A program made the position numbers and the translations under genes. Below are positions 44,716 through 52,799 of a stretch of DNA of 54,616 nt, piece after piece (within the stretch, counting starts at the first letter, position 1; each line of letters starts with the position of its first letter). This stretch comes from an uncultured Oxalobacteraceae bacterium (lineage in GTDB: Bacteria > Pseudomonadota > Gammaproteobacteria > Burkholderiales > Burkholderiaceae), in NCBI GenBank assembly GCA_946480015.1, contig CAMLIL010000033.1, positions 1 through 54,616 on the forward strand, in the 5' to 3' direction. The notes beneath the pieces were generated by a model that worked only from the letters and a program-made list of their open reading frames with translations, made no database searches and was not told the DNA's origin.

Positions 44716-45546
44716 ATGGCCTACAAAACGATACTCGTGTTCCTGGACCCGGCGCTGCGTCCCGAGGAATGCACGCGGGCAGCCGCGCAGCTGGCCATGG
44801 ACAACGACGCTCACCTGATCGGCCTCGCTACCACCGGCATGTCGCCATTGCTCATGATCGGCAATGGGATCGATCCCGCTTCGCCACCGGTGGCCGAAGC
44901 CTTTGACCTCCTGCGCAGCGAGCGGCTGGCCATGCTCGACGCGTGCGAGCGGCAGGTGCGCCTGGCCGGCGTGAGCTCGTTCGAGCGGCGCCTGATCGAC
45001 GAGGAAGCCGGCTATGGGCTGGTCCAGCATGGGCGCTACAGCGATCTGGTGGTCATGGGGCAAACGCGCGCCCCGGGGCAGGCCGGACCGCTGCGCAAAG
45101 ACGTGCCCGAATACACGCTGTTGAACGGCACGCGGCCCGTGCTGGTGGTGCCTGCCGCCGGCACCTTCAGCGCGGTCGGGCGCAATGTCGCGGTCGCCTG
45201 GAACGGGAGCCGCGAGGCCAGCCGCGCGCTGACGTCGGCCCTGTCCCTGCTCAAGCGCGCGCAAAAGGTCAGCATCATTCTCGCCAACCCCGATACGGAA
45301 AGAGACGCGGGCGTGCCCGGTGCCGATATCGGGCTCTACCTTGCGCGCCACGGCGTGACGGTGGAAGTGCTCAGCCACTTTGGCGAGGACACGGAACAGG
45401 CCCTGCTGGACGCGCTTGGCAAATGCCAGGCCGATCTGCTGGTGATGGGGGCGTACGGCCATGCCCGATTGCGCGAGTTTCTGCTCGGTGGCGCCACGCG
45501 AACGATACTGCGGCACATGCCGGTGCCCGTGTGGATGGCGCATTGA
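44716..45546 (+). CDS. Tandem universal stress protein
   Basis: A 276-residue cytosolic protein made of two USP folds in tandem. The first half starts YKTILVFLDPALRPEECTRAA; the second has NVAVAWNGSREASRALTSAL and ends with the ATP-binding pattern VMGAYGHARLREFLLGGATR, then MPVPVWMAH. The GxxGHxR(9)GxxT motif in the second half suggests nucleotide binding there, while the first half lacks it. The ATG has GGGGG upstream. USPs help survival under stress; no specific partner is shown by the context. Confidence 0.9.
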   Translation: MAYKTILVFLDPALRPEECTRAAAQLAMDNDAHLIGLATTGMSPLLMIGNGIDPASPPVAEAFDLLRSERLAMLDACERQVRLAGVSSFERRLIDEEAGYGLVQHGRYSDLVVMGQTRAPGQAGPLRKDVPEYTLLNGTRPVLVVPAAGTFSAVGRNVAVAWNGSREASRALTSALSLLKRAQKVSIILANPDTERDAGVPGADIGLYLARHGVTVEVLSHFGEDTEQALLDALGKCQADLLVMGAYGHARLREFLLGGATRTILRHMPVPVWMAH

Positions 45547-45749
45547 GCACGCTTGCCCGCCGCATCGACGCGCAGAGACAACCGTGTGATAGGGCTGCTA
45601 AGATAGATTTCTGGATAGAAATAGTTTCTCCTGGTTATGATGTTAGTATGGTTTCGGATTTAATAATATTTCATCCGCATACCTGGGCAGGGTGTCCGCT
45701 TACGGCATCCAGCTCAATCACAATGACATCATCAGGGAGTTACGCGTCA

Positions 45750-46571
45750 ATGAATGTTCTTCGCACTCTGGTTGCCGGGGCCCTCAGTCTCACGGCGTTT
45801 CACGGCGCGGTAGCGCAGCAGCTACCGTCGCAGCTTCCTTTGTTGATCATCGGCGCGTCGTATGCCGAAGCCAAGACTCCGTTTGCCAATGGCACCGCGC
45901 CCTTGGGCGGGGCGGCTGTGCAGCTTGGCAGCTATCTCAGCCTTGGCAACGCGCTGGTGCGCAATCACAAATTGCCAGGGCACGTGATTAACGAAGCCCA
46001 GGCGGGGGCCACCAGCTTCGCGCGGCCATCCTGCGCACCGGGCGCGTCGACCTGCGGTCCGGCAGGCTGGGACAGCTATCAGACGCAGCTCGAGCGGGCG
46101 ATCGCCCGCGTGGCGGTTCCGCCCGCCCTGACCACGCTGAACGCAAAATACGTGCTGATCATTAAGCCCAACGATTGCATGCACGCCGATGCCTTCGGCA
46201 TCCCGCAGTCGCTTGCACAGCCGTGTACGCTTGCCGACATGAACGCCTCGGTCGACCGTATGCTGGCCGCCGGCCGGTACGCGGTGGAGCGCGGTCTCAC
46301 GCCGATCTACGACGTCATGCCGGCCTATGATGCCCTGGATCTGCCCCTGTTCCGGACGCGTTATGGGCTGCAATGGGTGATCGGCGAAGCCGACTACAAC
46401 GAATTTCGCACGCTGCACAGGACCCGCATTCAAAATGAACTGCCCGAAGCGATCGTGCTCGATATCTGGAAGGACTTCGTGCACTTGGGGGACGGGCTAC
46501 ATCCGAATGCCGAGACCAGCACGCACGCGGCCAATATCATTGCCAAGAAACTGCAGTCGCTGGACGAGTAG
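45750..46571 (+). CDS. Secreted SGNH/GDSL-type hydrolase
   Basis: A 273-residue exported protein (signal peptide MNVLRTLVAGALSLTAFHG, cleavage near AVAQQ). SGNH blocks: LLIIGASYAEAK (Ser about 37), NEAQAGATS (Gly), IIKPNDCM (Asn) and HLGDGLHPN (Asp/His). Substrate unknown; such enzymes include acetyl-esterases and lipases. The open frame extends far upstream through the stress-protein gene, but the ATG at 45750 with AGGGAG upstream and the signal peptide fix the start. The 200 bases upstream are AT-rich and contain a TTTCT/AGAAA inverted repeat near 45608-45622, a possible operator. Confidence 0.8.
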   Translation: MNVLRTLVAGALSLTAFHGAVAQQLPSQLPLLIIGASYAEAKTPFANGTAPLGGAAVQLGSYLSLGNALVRNHKLPGHVINEAQAGATSFARPSCAPGASTCGPAGWDSYQTQLERAIARVAVPPALTTLNAKYVLIIKPNDCMHADAFGIPQSLAQPCTLADMNASVDRMLAAGRYAVERGLTPIYDVMPAYDALDLPLFRTRYGLQWVIGEADYNEFRTLHRTRIQNELPEAIVLDIWKDFVHLGDGLHPNAETSTHAANIIAKKLQSLDE

Positions 46572-46593
46572 CCGTCCATGGGCATGCCGCGCC

Positions 46594-47505
46594 TCAGGGT
46601 GCGGCATCGCCTGCGGGCCCGCTGCATACGTCAAACACACAGTTGCGTAGCCAGCGGTGGGCCGGATCGGCATCCATGCGCGGGTGCCACAGCATCGATA
46701 CGGTGATGTCGTCGATGCGCACCGGCAGGGTGAAACTGACCATCCCGGTGCGCAGTGTGCTGGTATGCCGCTCGGGCACGGTCGCCACCAGGTCCGAGCC
46801 CCGCGCCAGCGCCAGCGCGGCTGAAAAGCCGCTGACTGTGGTGACGACCTCACGGTCCAGTCCCAAGTTCTCCAGGGCGTCGTCGACCAGGCCACGCTGC
46901 AGCGCGCGCCGCGACACCAGCACGTGGCTGGCGCCGGCGTAGCGTTGCGGCGTGATGTCTCCCTGCGCGAGGGCGTGCCCGACGCGCACCACGCCGATGA
47001 AACGGTCGCGGAACAAGGCCCGTACACGCAACTCCGGGCTGCTGCTGTCGACCACGACCCCGGTTTCAAGATCGATGCTGCCGTCACGCAGCGGGGTGCT
47101 GTCCTTGCTGTCCTTTTGGACGAAACGCAGGCGTACCCGCGGCGCCGACTGGTGGACGCGCAGTACAAGAGCGGGCCCGAAATTTTCCACGAAACCGTCG
47201 CTGGTACGCAGCGCAAAGTTGCGCTGGAGGTGGGCGAGGTCGATCTCCCCGGCGGGCCGCAACACCGACTCCGCCTCCCGCACCAGGCGGTCGACGTGCT
47301 CGCGCAAGGCCAGTGCACGCGGCGTTGGCACCAGGCCGCGTCCGGCGCGCACCAGCAAGGGGTCGCCGGTGGTGGTACGCAAGCGCGCCAGCGCCCGGCT
47401 CATGGCGGACGCGCTCAATCTCAGGCGTTGAGCTGCGCGCGCAACATTGCCTTCCGCGAGCAGAACGTCGAGCGTGACCAACAGGTTCAAATCGGGCAGG
47501 GACAT
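46594..47505 (-). CDS. LysR-type transcriptional regulator
   Basis: A 303-residue regulator with the DNA-binding helix-turn-helix at 5-62 (LPDLNLLVTLDVLLAEGNVA, then LRLSASAMSRALARLRTTTG) and an effector domain (FALRTSDGFVENFGPAL, DLETGVVVDSSSPELRV). The ATG at 47503-47505 (MSLPDLN) is chosen over an open frame to 47568 because it matches the family start. Divergent from the MFS transporter across 127 bases, so it probably controls that gene. Effector unknown. Confidence 0.88.
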   Translation of the reverse strand: MSLPDLNLLVTLDVLLAEGNVARAAQRLRLSASAMSRALARLRTTTGDPLLVRAGRGLVPTPRALALREHVDRLVREAESVLRPAGEIDLAHLQRNFALRTSDGFVENFGPALVLRVHQSAPRVRLRFVQKDSKDSTPLRDGSIDLETGVVVDSSSPELRVRALFRDRFIGVVRVGHALAQGDITPQRYAGASHVLVSRRALQRGLVDDALENLGLDREVVTTVSGFSAALALARGSDLVATVPERHTSTLRTGMVSFTLPVRIDDITVSMLWHPRMDADPAHRWLRNCVFDVCSGPAGDAAP

Positions 47506-47632
47506 GGGTGCCACCTTAGCACAGGGAAGGCGACATGGCGTTTCATGCACGAATAAACTGCAAACCATGCGCCTTCCGCCATGCCGGGGCCGCGTCTATG
47601 CTACGGCTATCGCCTTGTTACCGATCGACGCC

Positions 47633-49036
47633 ATGCCTCTCGACCCAGCCCAGCTTGCAGCCGCACCCCAGCCATCCAGCAATGCAGGCGGCGCCCTGGC
47701 CGCGCTGGCGCTCTCCATGCTCCTGTCCGCACTAGGTATCAGTATCGCCAATGTCGGTTTGCCGTCGATCGCGCAGGCGTTTGCCGCGCCTATGCGCGCA
47801 GTCCAGTGGGTGGTGCTGGCTTACCTGCTGGTGGTCACCGCGCTGGTCGTCAGCGCCGGACGGCTCGGTGACATGCTGGGCCGGCGCCGCCTGATGCTGG
47901 CCGGACTGGCCACCTATACCATCGCCGCGGCCTTGTGCGCGCTCGCACCGGCGCTGTGGCTCTTGGTCGGCGCCCGCGCCCTGCAGGGTGTGGGGGCGGC
48001 CGTGGTGATGGCGCTGACCATGGCGATGGTGGGCGCCGCTGTGCCCAAGGAGCGCACCGGACGGGCCATGGGCTTGCTCGGCAGTATGTCGGCGGTCGGA
48101 ACCGCGCTCGGCCCTTCGCTTGGCGAAATTCTCATCGCCGGGTTCGGCTGGCGCGCGCTGTTTCTCAGCCAGCTCCCCTTGGGCATCCTGGCCTGGCTGC
48201 TGGTGCGGCGCAAGCTGCCGGCGGACCCCGCGCCAAACCGGCAGCAAGCTGCCCGCTACGACTATGCCGGCACGCTCCTGCTGGCGTTGACCCTGGCTGC
48301 TTTCGCCCTGGCCATGACCATGGGGCGGGGCGCGCCAGGGCCGCTCAATCTGAGCCTGCTCATCGCCGCCGGCGCCGGCGCGGCCTGGTTCCGGGTGATT
48401 GAAAAGGCTGCGCCGGCGCCGCTGGTGAGCATCGCACTGCTGGGTACTCCCGGTTTGGCGGGCGCCGTGGCGATGAACGCGCTGGTGACAACCGTGGTGA
48501 TGGCAACACTGGTGGTCGGCCCCTTCTATCTGTCGGGCGCGCTGGGATTGCAGGCGGCGCAGGTCGGCCTCGTCATGTCCTGCGGCCCCGCAGCGGCCGC
48601 GCTGGCGGGGATGCCGGCCGGGCTGGCGGTAGACCGTGCCGGCCCGCCGCGCGCCACCGTCGCCGCACTGGGCGCCATGCTCGTCGGCGCGGCATGTCTT
48701 CCCGTGCTGGCTGCGCGCTACGGGGTGGCTGGCTACATCGTTGCGCTGGTCATACTCACCGCCGGCTATGCACTGTTCCAGGCGGCAAACAACACCGCAG
48801 TGATGGCCAGCGTGCCGGAACAGCAGCGCGGCGCCGTTTCCGGCCTGCTGAACCTGTCGCGCAATCTTGGTCTGATCACGGGGGCATCGTTCATGGGCGC
48901 CGTGTTCGCGCTTGCATCGTCCTCGGTGGACACCGGCATGCGCCTGACCTTCGGCATTGCGGCGCTGCTGATCCTGCTGGCGCTGGCGCTGGCCAGGCGC
49001 CGGCCTGTCATATCGCTCAATCGGATGAGCAGATGA
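47633..49036 (+). CDS. MFS transporter, DHA2 (EmrB/QacA-like) drug-export family
   Basis: A 467-residue inner-membrane protein with about 14 predicted helices. The first two helices (LALSMLLSALGISIANVGLPS and WVVLAYLLVVTALVVSAGRL), the GRLGDMLGRRRLMLAG loop motif and the ALQGVGAAVVMALTMAMV helix are typical of DHA2 proton-driven exporters. The open frame is longer, but the ATG at 47633 gives a normal N-terminus. Divergent LysR gene as partner; substrate unknown (drug, metabolite or organic acid). Confidence 0.9.
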   Translation: MPLDPAQLAAAPQPSSNAGGALAALALSMLLSALGISIANVGLPSIAQAFAAPMRAVQWVVLAYLLVVTALVVSAGRLGDMLGRRRLMLAGLATYTIAAALCALAPALWLLVGARALQGVGAAVVMALTMAMVGAAVPKERTGRAMGLLGSMSAVGTALGPSLGEILIAGFGWRALFLSQLPLGILAWLLVRRKLPADPAPNRQQAARYDYAGTLLLALTLAAFALAMTMGRGAPGPLNLSLLIAAGAGAAWFRVIEKAAPAPLVSIALLGTPGLAGAVAMNALVTTVVMATLVVGPFYLSGALGLQAAQVGLVMSCGPAAAALAGMPAGLAVDRAGPPRATVAALGAMLVGAACLPVLAARYGVAGYIVALVILTAGYALFQAANNTAVMASVPEQQRGAVSGLLNLSRNLGLITGASFMGAVFALASSSVDTGMRLTFGIAALLILLALALARRRPVISLNRMSR

Positions 49037-49109
49037 CCTGCTCGCCTCATGACGGCGGCACGCGCCGCTATACTGGGCGGTTATCGATATCCCGCCCAGG
49101 TTTTGATTT

Positions 49110-51251
49110 ATGCGCCTAGTTTCCCTGCTGTTCTGCATGCTGTTCATGCTTTTTTCCAACGCTGCCTTTGCCCAAACCCGCGCCAGCTGGATCTGGTATC
49201 CCGGCGATTTTGAAATCTGGCTGAGCAACAAAACCCAGACCAAGCGGGTCGTACGCGACGTCACCTGGCCGCCGTTCTGGCGTATGTACAGCCATCAGCC
49301 ACAGGTCAATTTCACCCGCCGCGTCGATCTGGCTGCGCCGGAAGAAATCATGGCGAGCGTCGAAGGCAAGTACAACGTGACCATCGACGGCCAGTTCATC
49401 TATGGCGACCAGCGCCGCATCAAGCTGCCGGCGGGTAAGCACACGATCAATTTTCAGGTGTTCAACAGCGCCACGCCGCCTGCGATTTTGGTACAAGGCA
49501 AGACCGTGCAGTCCGATGGCGCATGGACGGTCGGGCCGGTGCCGAACTACACGCCGGCGAACGGGGCGCTCGTGCAGGCCGCCCTGTGGAAGTTCGATAC
49601 CCCCGAGCAGCCGCCCTCAAGCTACAAGCTGGCGACCAGGGAAGTGGCGCCCAGGTCGGTCAAGCGGGGCAAGGGTTCGGTCCTGGTCGACTTCGGCCAG
49701 GAAACGATCGGTTTCGTCAAACTGAAGCATCTCAAGGGCAAGGGCAAGCTCACTTTCTACTACGGCGAGTCCCTGGAAGAGGCGCTGTCGCCCGAGACGT
49801 GCGAAACGCTGGACAGCTTCACGGTCGATGCCGCTGCCCCTGAGTTCGTGGCCGGAACCTCGCGCGCGCTGCGTTACGTGAACATCCAATATGACGAAGG
49901 CATCGCATTCGACGACGTGTCGCTGCTGTACGAATACCTTCCAGTTACCCAGCGCGGCACGTTCAAGAGTTCCGACCCGGAGTTGAACAAGATCTGGGAT
50001 GTGGCGATCCGCACGCTGGAACTGAACACACGCGAGTTCTTCATCGATGGCATCAAGCGCGATCACTGGTTATGGTCCGGCGATGCGGTGCAAAGCTACC
50101 TGATGAATTATTACTCCTTCTTCGATGCGGACGTGGTCAAGCGCACGCTCTGGGGGCTGCGCGGCGCCGATCCGGTCGACATGCACATCAACACCATCCT
50201 GGACTACTCGCTGTACTGGTTCATCGGCATCAACGACTACTACCGGCACACCGGCGACACGGACTTCCTGAAGAGCATCTACCCGCGCATGGTCACCATG
50301 ATGGACTTCGTCCTGAACCGGCGCAACAAGAACGGGATGCTGGAAGGCCTGCATAACGACTGGGTGTTTATCGACTGGGCGCCGATGGCCAAGGATGGCG
50401 AACTGAGCGTCATTCAGCTATTGTTCGCGCGCAGCCTGGATGCCATGGCCGAAACGGCCGCCCTGGTGAAGGATGACAGCCGCGCGGCCACTTACCGTCA
50501 GCTGTCCGCCGAATTGAAGTCCAAGATCACGGCGACCTTCTGGGACCCGCAGCGGCAGCTTTATGTGCATAGCCGCAAGGATGGGACGCTCAATCAGCAA
50601 GTGACGCGCTACCCGAACATGTTCGCCCTGATGTTTGGCTACCTGAATGCGGAGCAGTCGGCGTCGGTGGCCAGCAAGGTTCTCATGAACGATAAGGTGC
50701 AAAAAATTACGACGCCTTATATGCGTTTCTACGAGCTGGCGGCGCTGGCGGAAATTGGCCAGCAAGCCTATGTCACCGGACAAATCAAGGATTACTGGGG
50801 TGGCATGCTGCGCGAGGGGGCCACCTGCTTCTGGGAACAATATGACCCGAACGTGAAGGGCGCGGCCAAGTATGCGATGTATGGCAAGCCGTTCGGCATG
50901 AGCCTGTGTCATGCCTGGGGCGCCAGCCCGATCTATCTGCTCGGGAAATACTATCTGGGCGTGACGCCTTCACAGCCCGGCTATTCGAGCTACGCGGTCG
51001 AGCCGAATCTGGGCGGTCTCGCATGGCTGGAAGGCAAAGTGCCGACGCCGCTCGGCGATGTCGGCGTGGCGATCAACGCACAGCAGATCAAGGTCAGCAG
51101 TGTGGCCGGCAAGGGCGTGCTTCGTTTCCGCAGCGCCAGCAAGCCAAGTAGCAAGGATGGCGTCATCAAGCACACCGGCGCCGACCGCTACGAACTGGCG
51201 ATGGACAGCGCCAAGGATTACGTGGTCCGTTACACGGCCGTGAAACGCTAG
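49110..51251 (+). CDS. GH78-like alpha-L-rhamnosidase family protein
   Basis: A 713-residue exported protein (signal peptide to about residue 22, SNAAFAQ). It has a small N-terminal beta-sandwich and a jelly-roll domain (VLVDFGQETIGFVKLKHL). An (alpha/alpha)6 barrel follows, with EFFIDGIKRDHWLWSGDAVQ at the position of the GH78 DxxxRDxxxWxGD motif. GH78 enzymes are inverting alpha-L-rhamnosidases. The motif here is a variant, so the true sugar may differ. It is followed after 22 bases by the GH26 lipoprotein in the same operon. Ribosome site weak (CCAGG). Confidence 0.8.
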   Translation: MRLVSLLFCMLFMLFSNAAFAQTRASWIWYPGDFEIWLSNKTQTKRVVRDVTWPPFWRMYSHQPQVNFTRRVDLAAPEEIMASVEGKYNVTIDGQFIYGDQRRIKLPAGKHTINFQVFNSATPPAILVQGKTVQSDGAWTVGPVPNYTPANGALVQAALWKFDTPEQPPSSYKLATREVAPRSVKRGKGSVLVDFGQETIGFVKLKHLKGKGKLTFYYGESLEEALSPETCETLDSFTVDAAAPEFVAGTSRALRYVNIQYDEGIAFDDVSLLYEYLPVTQRGTFKSSDPELNKIWDVAIRTLELNTREFFIDGIKRDHWLWSGDAVQSYLMNYYSFFDADVVKRTLWGLRGADPVDMHINTILDYSLYWFIGINDYYRHTGDTDFLKSIYPRMVTMMDFVLNRRNKNGMLEGLHNDWVFIDWAPMAKDGELSVIQLLFARSLDAMAETAALVKDDSRAATYRQLSAELKSKITATFWDPQRQLYVHSRKDGTLNQQVTRYPNMFALMFGYLNAEQSASVASKVLMNDKVQKITTPYMRFYELAALAEIGQQAYVTGQIKDYWGGMLREGATCFWEQYDPNVKGAAKYAMYGKPFGMSLCHAWGASPIYLLGKYYLGVTPSQPGYSSYAVEPNLGGLAWLEGKVPTPLGDVGVAINAQQIKVSSVAGKGVLRFRSASKPSSKDGVIKHTGADRYELAMDSAKDYVVRYTAVKR

Positions 51252-51273
51252 ACGGCGCGTGCAAGGGCTCGAC

Positions 51274-52596
51274 ATGAAACATCTTGCATTGACGGCGCTG
51301 CCAGCGCTGGCCTTGTTGGCCGCCTGTGGCGGCGGTGCGGGTTCGGCTGTGATACAGCAGCCCACGGTGGCCACCGCCAGCAGCGCCCGGCCGGATGCCG
51401 GCAAGCGCGGCACGACGGCGCAAACCTGCACCGTCAACGGCACCAGCTGGGCGCTGTGCGGGACCGATGGCGGCAGCTGGGGCTACGAGGGCGGAAAATA
51501 TTGCATTGCCCGCAGTTTCTGCCCGGCGAACCGGACCAGCTTGCCGACGATCGCCCCACGCGCGGCACCCGTGGACGGCTTGGCCGCCGCCCGCACCAAA
51601 TCGGTGTACCGCTTTTTGCGGCGCGTGTGGGGCACCAGCATCATTGCCGGCCAGGGCGATTTGACCTGGAAGGATGCCATCGATATGGCCGAACGGGTGC
51701 ATGCCGACACCGGCAAGTATCCGGCGCTCATGGGCTACGATTTCATGAACTACGGCATGACCGCCAGCTGGGCCGAGGGCAGGCGCCAGACCGAGGAAGC
51801 GATCGCCTTCGCGGCCAAGGGCGGACTGGTGGAATTCAGCTGGCACTGGCGCGACCCGGCGCTGCTGAAAACCGCGCAAGTGAACAGTGCCAAGTTCTAC
51901 GCGCACGAGCGCGACGCCAGTAAAAACACCAGCTTCACGATTCCCTTGTCGAAAGGCGCGCTCGACAGGAGCAGCCCGGCCTTTCAGCAAATCAATGATG
52001 GCATCGACTTGATCGCTGTCGAACTCAAGCGCTTGTCCGACGCCGGCGTGACCGTGCTCTGGCGTCCCCTGCACGAAGCCTCGGGCTACAAGGGCGACGG
52101 CTGGTTCTGGTGGGGCCGCAGCCGCACCGACGGCGCCCCGCAGGCGTATGCCAGCATCCTGCTGTGGCGCCACATGTATGACCGCCTGGTCAATGCGCAT
52201 GGCATTCACAACCTGATCTGGGTGTGGAACGGTCAGGATCCCGCCTGGTACCCGGGCGACGATGTCGTCGACGTGAGCAGCATCGACATCTACGACCAGA
52301 CCGACAACAAAACCTACGCATCGCAACTGGCCAGCTACCGGCTGACGCAACAGGCCAGCGCCGAAAAGAAACTGATTGCGCTGAGCGAAACGAGCTACAT
52401 TCCCGATCCCGACAAGGTCGCCGCCGATGGCGCCTGGTGGCTGTGGTTCATGGTGTGGAGCGACGCCGATGGTGTGGCCGGGGTGTCTGATCCGAACAAT
52501 TTCTGGACCGGGGAGTATTACAACACCAATGCGCACAAGCAGCGGGTATACCGGCACCCCAAGGTGATTACGCTGGATAAATTGCCGAAATTCTAA
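51274..52596 (+). CDS. GH26 glycoside hydrolase lipoprotein with CBM10-like module
   Basis: A 440-residue lipoprotein (LLAAC at about 15-18, then a Gly-rich linker). Residues about 50-85 carry CTVNGTSWALC and YCIARSFC, with Cys at about 52, 62, 77 and 83, resembling a CBM10 cellulose-binding module. A GH26 TIM barrel follows: WRPLHEASG supplies the acid/base Glu about 268 and SETSYIPD the nucleophile Glu about 372. GH26 enzymes are mostly beta-mannanases, with some beta-1,3-xylanases and lichenases. The ATG at 51274 has AAGGG upstream; the GTG at 51259 is less likely. Directly after the GH78-like gene. A CBM10 on a lipoprotein of this type is unusual. Confidence 0.85.
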   Translation: MKHLALTALPALALLAACGGGAGSAVIQQPTVATASSARPDAGKRGTTAQTCTVNGTSWALCGTDGGSWGYEGGKYCIARSFCPANRTSLPTIAPRAAPVDGLAAARTKSVYRFLRRVWGTSIIAGQGDLTWKDAIDMAERVHADTGKYPALMGYDFMNYGMTASWAEGRRQTEEAIAFAAKGGLVEFSWHWRDPALLKTAQVNSAKFYAHERDASKNTSFTIPLSKGALDRSSPAFQQINDGIDLIAVELKRLSDAGVTVLWRPLHEASGYKGDGWFWWGRSRTDGAPQAYASILLWRHMYDRLVNAHGIHNLIWVWNGQDPAWYPGDDVVDVSSIDIYDQTDNKTYASQLASYRLTQQASAEKKLIALSETSYIPDPDKVAADGAWWLWFMVWSDADGVAGVSDPNNFWTGEYYNTNAHKQRVYRHPKVITLDKLPKF

Positions 52597-52799
52597 ACGC
52601 TGGCACGGGCCTTGCCGCTGGGGCGCGGCCCCGCGAACATGTCAAGAGCGCAATAAATACGGGTGATGTCATTGCGAAAACATTAATTCGGCGCCACGTT
52701 GCGCGCGTGCCGAGTTTAATCACTTTCAACGCGGAAATGTGGATTTGATGTAACATTCATTTCTCAAAGCCATTTATTGCGTTTGCGCAATTACATCCT

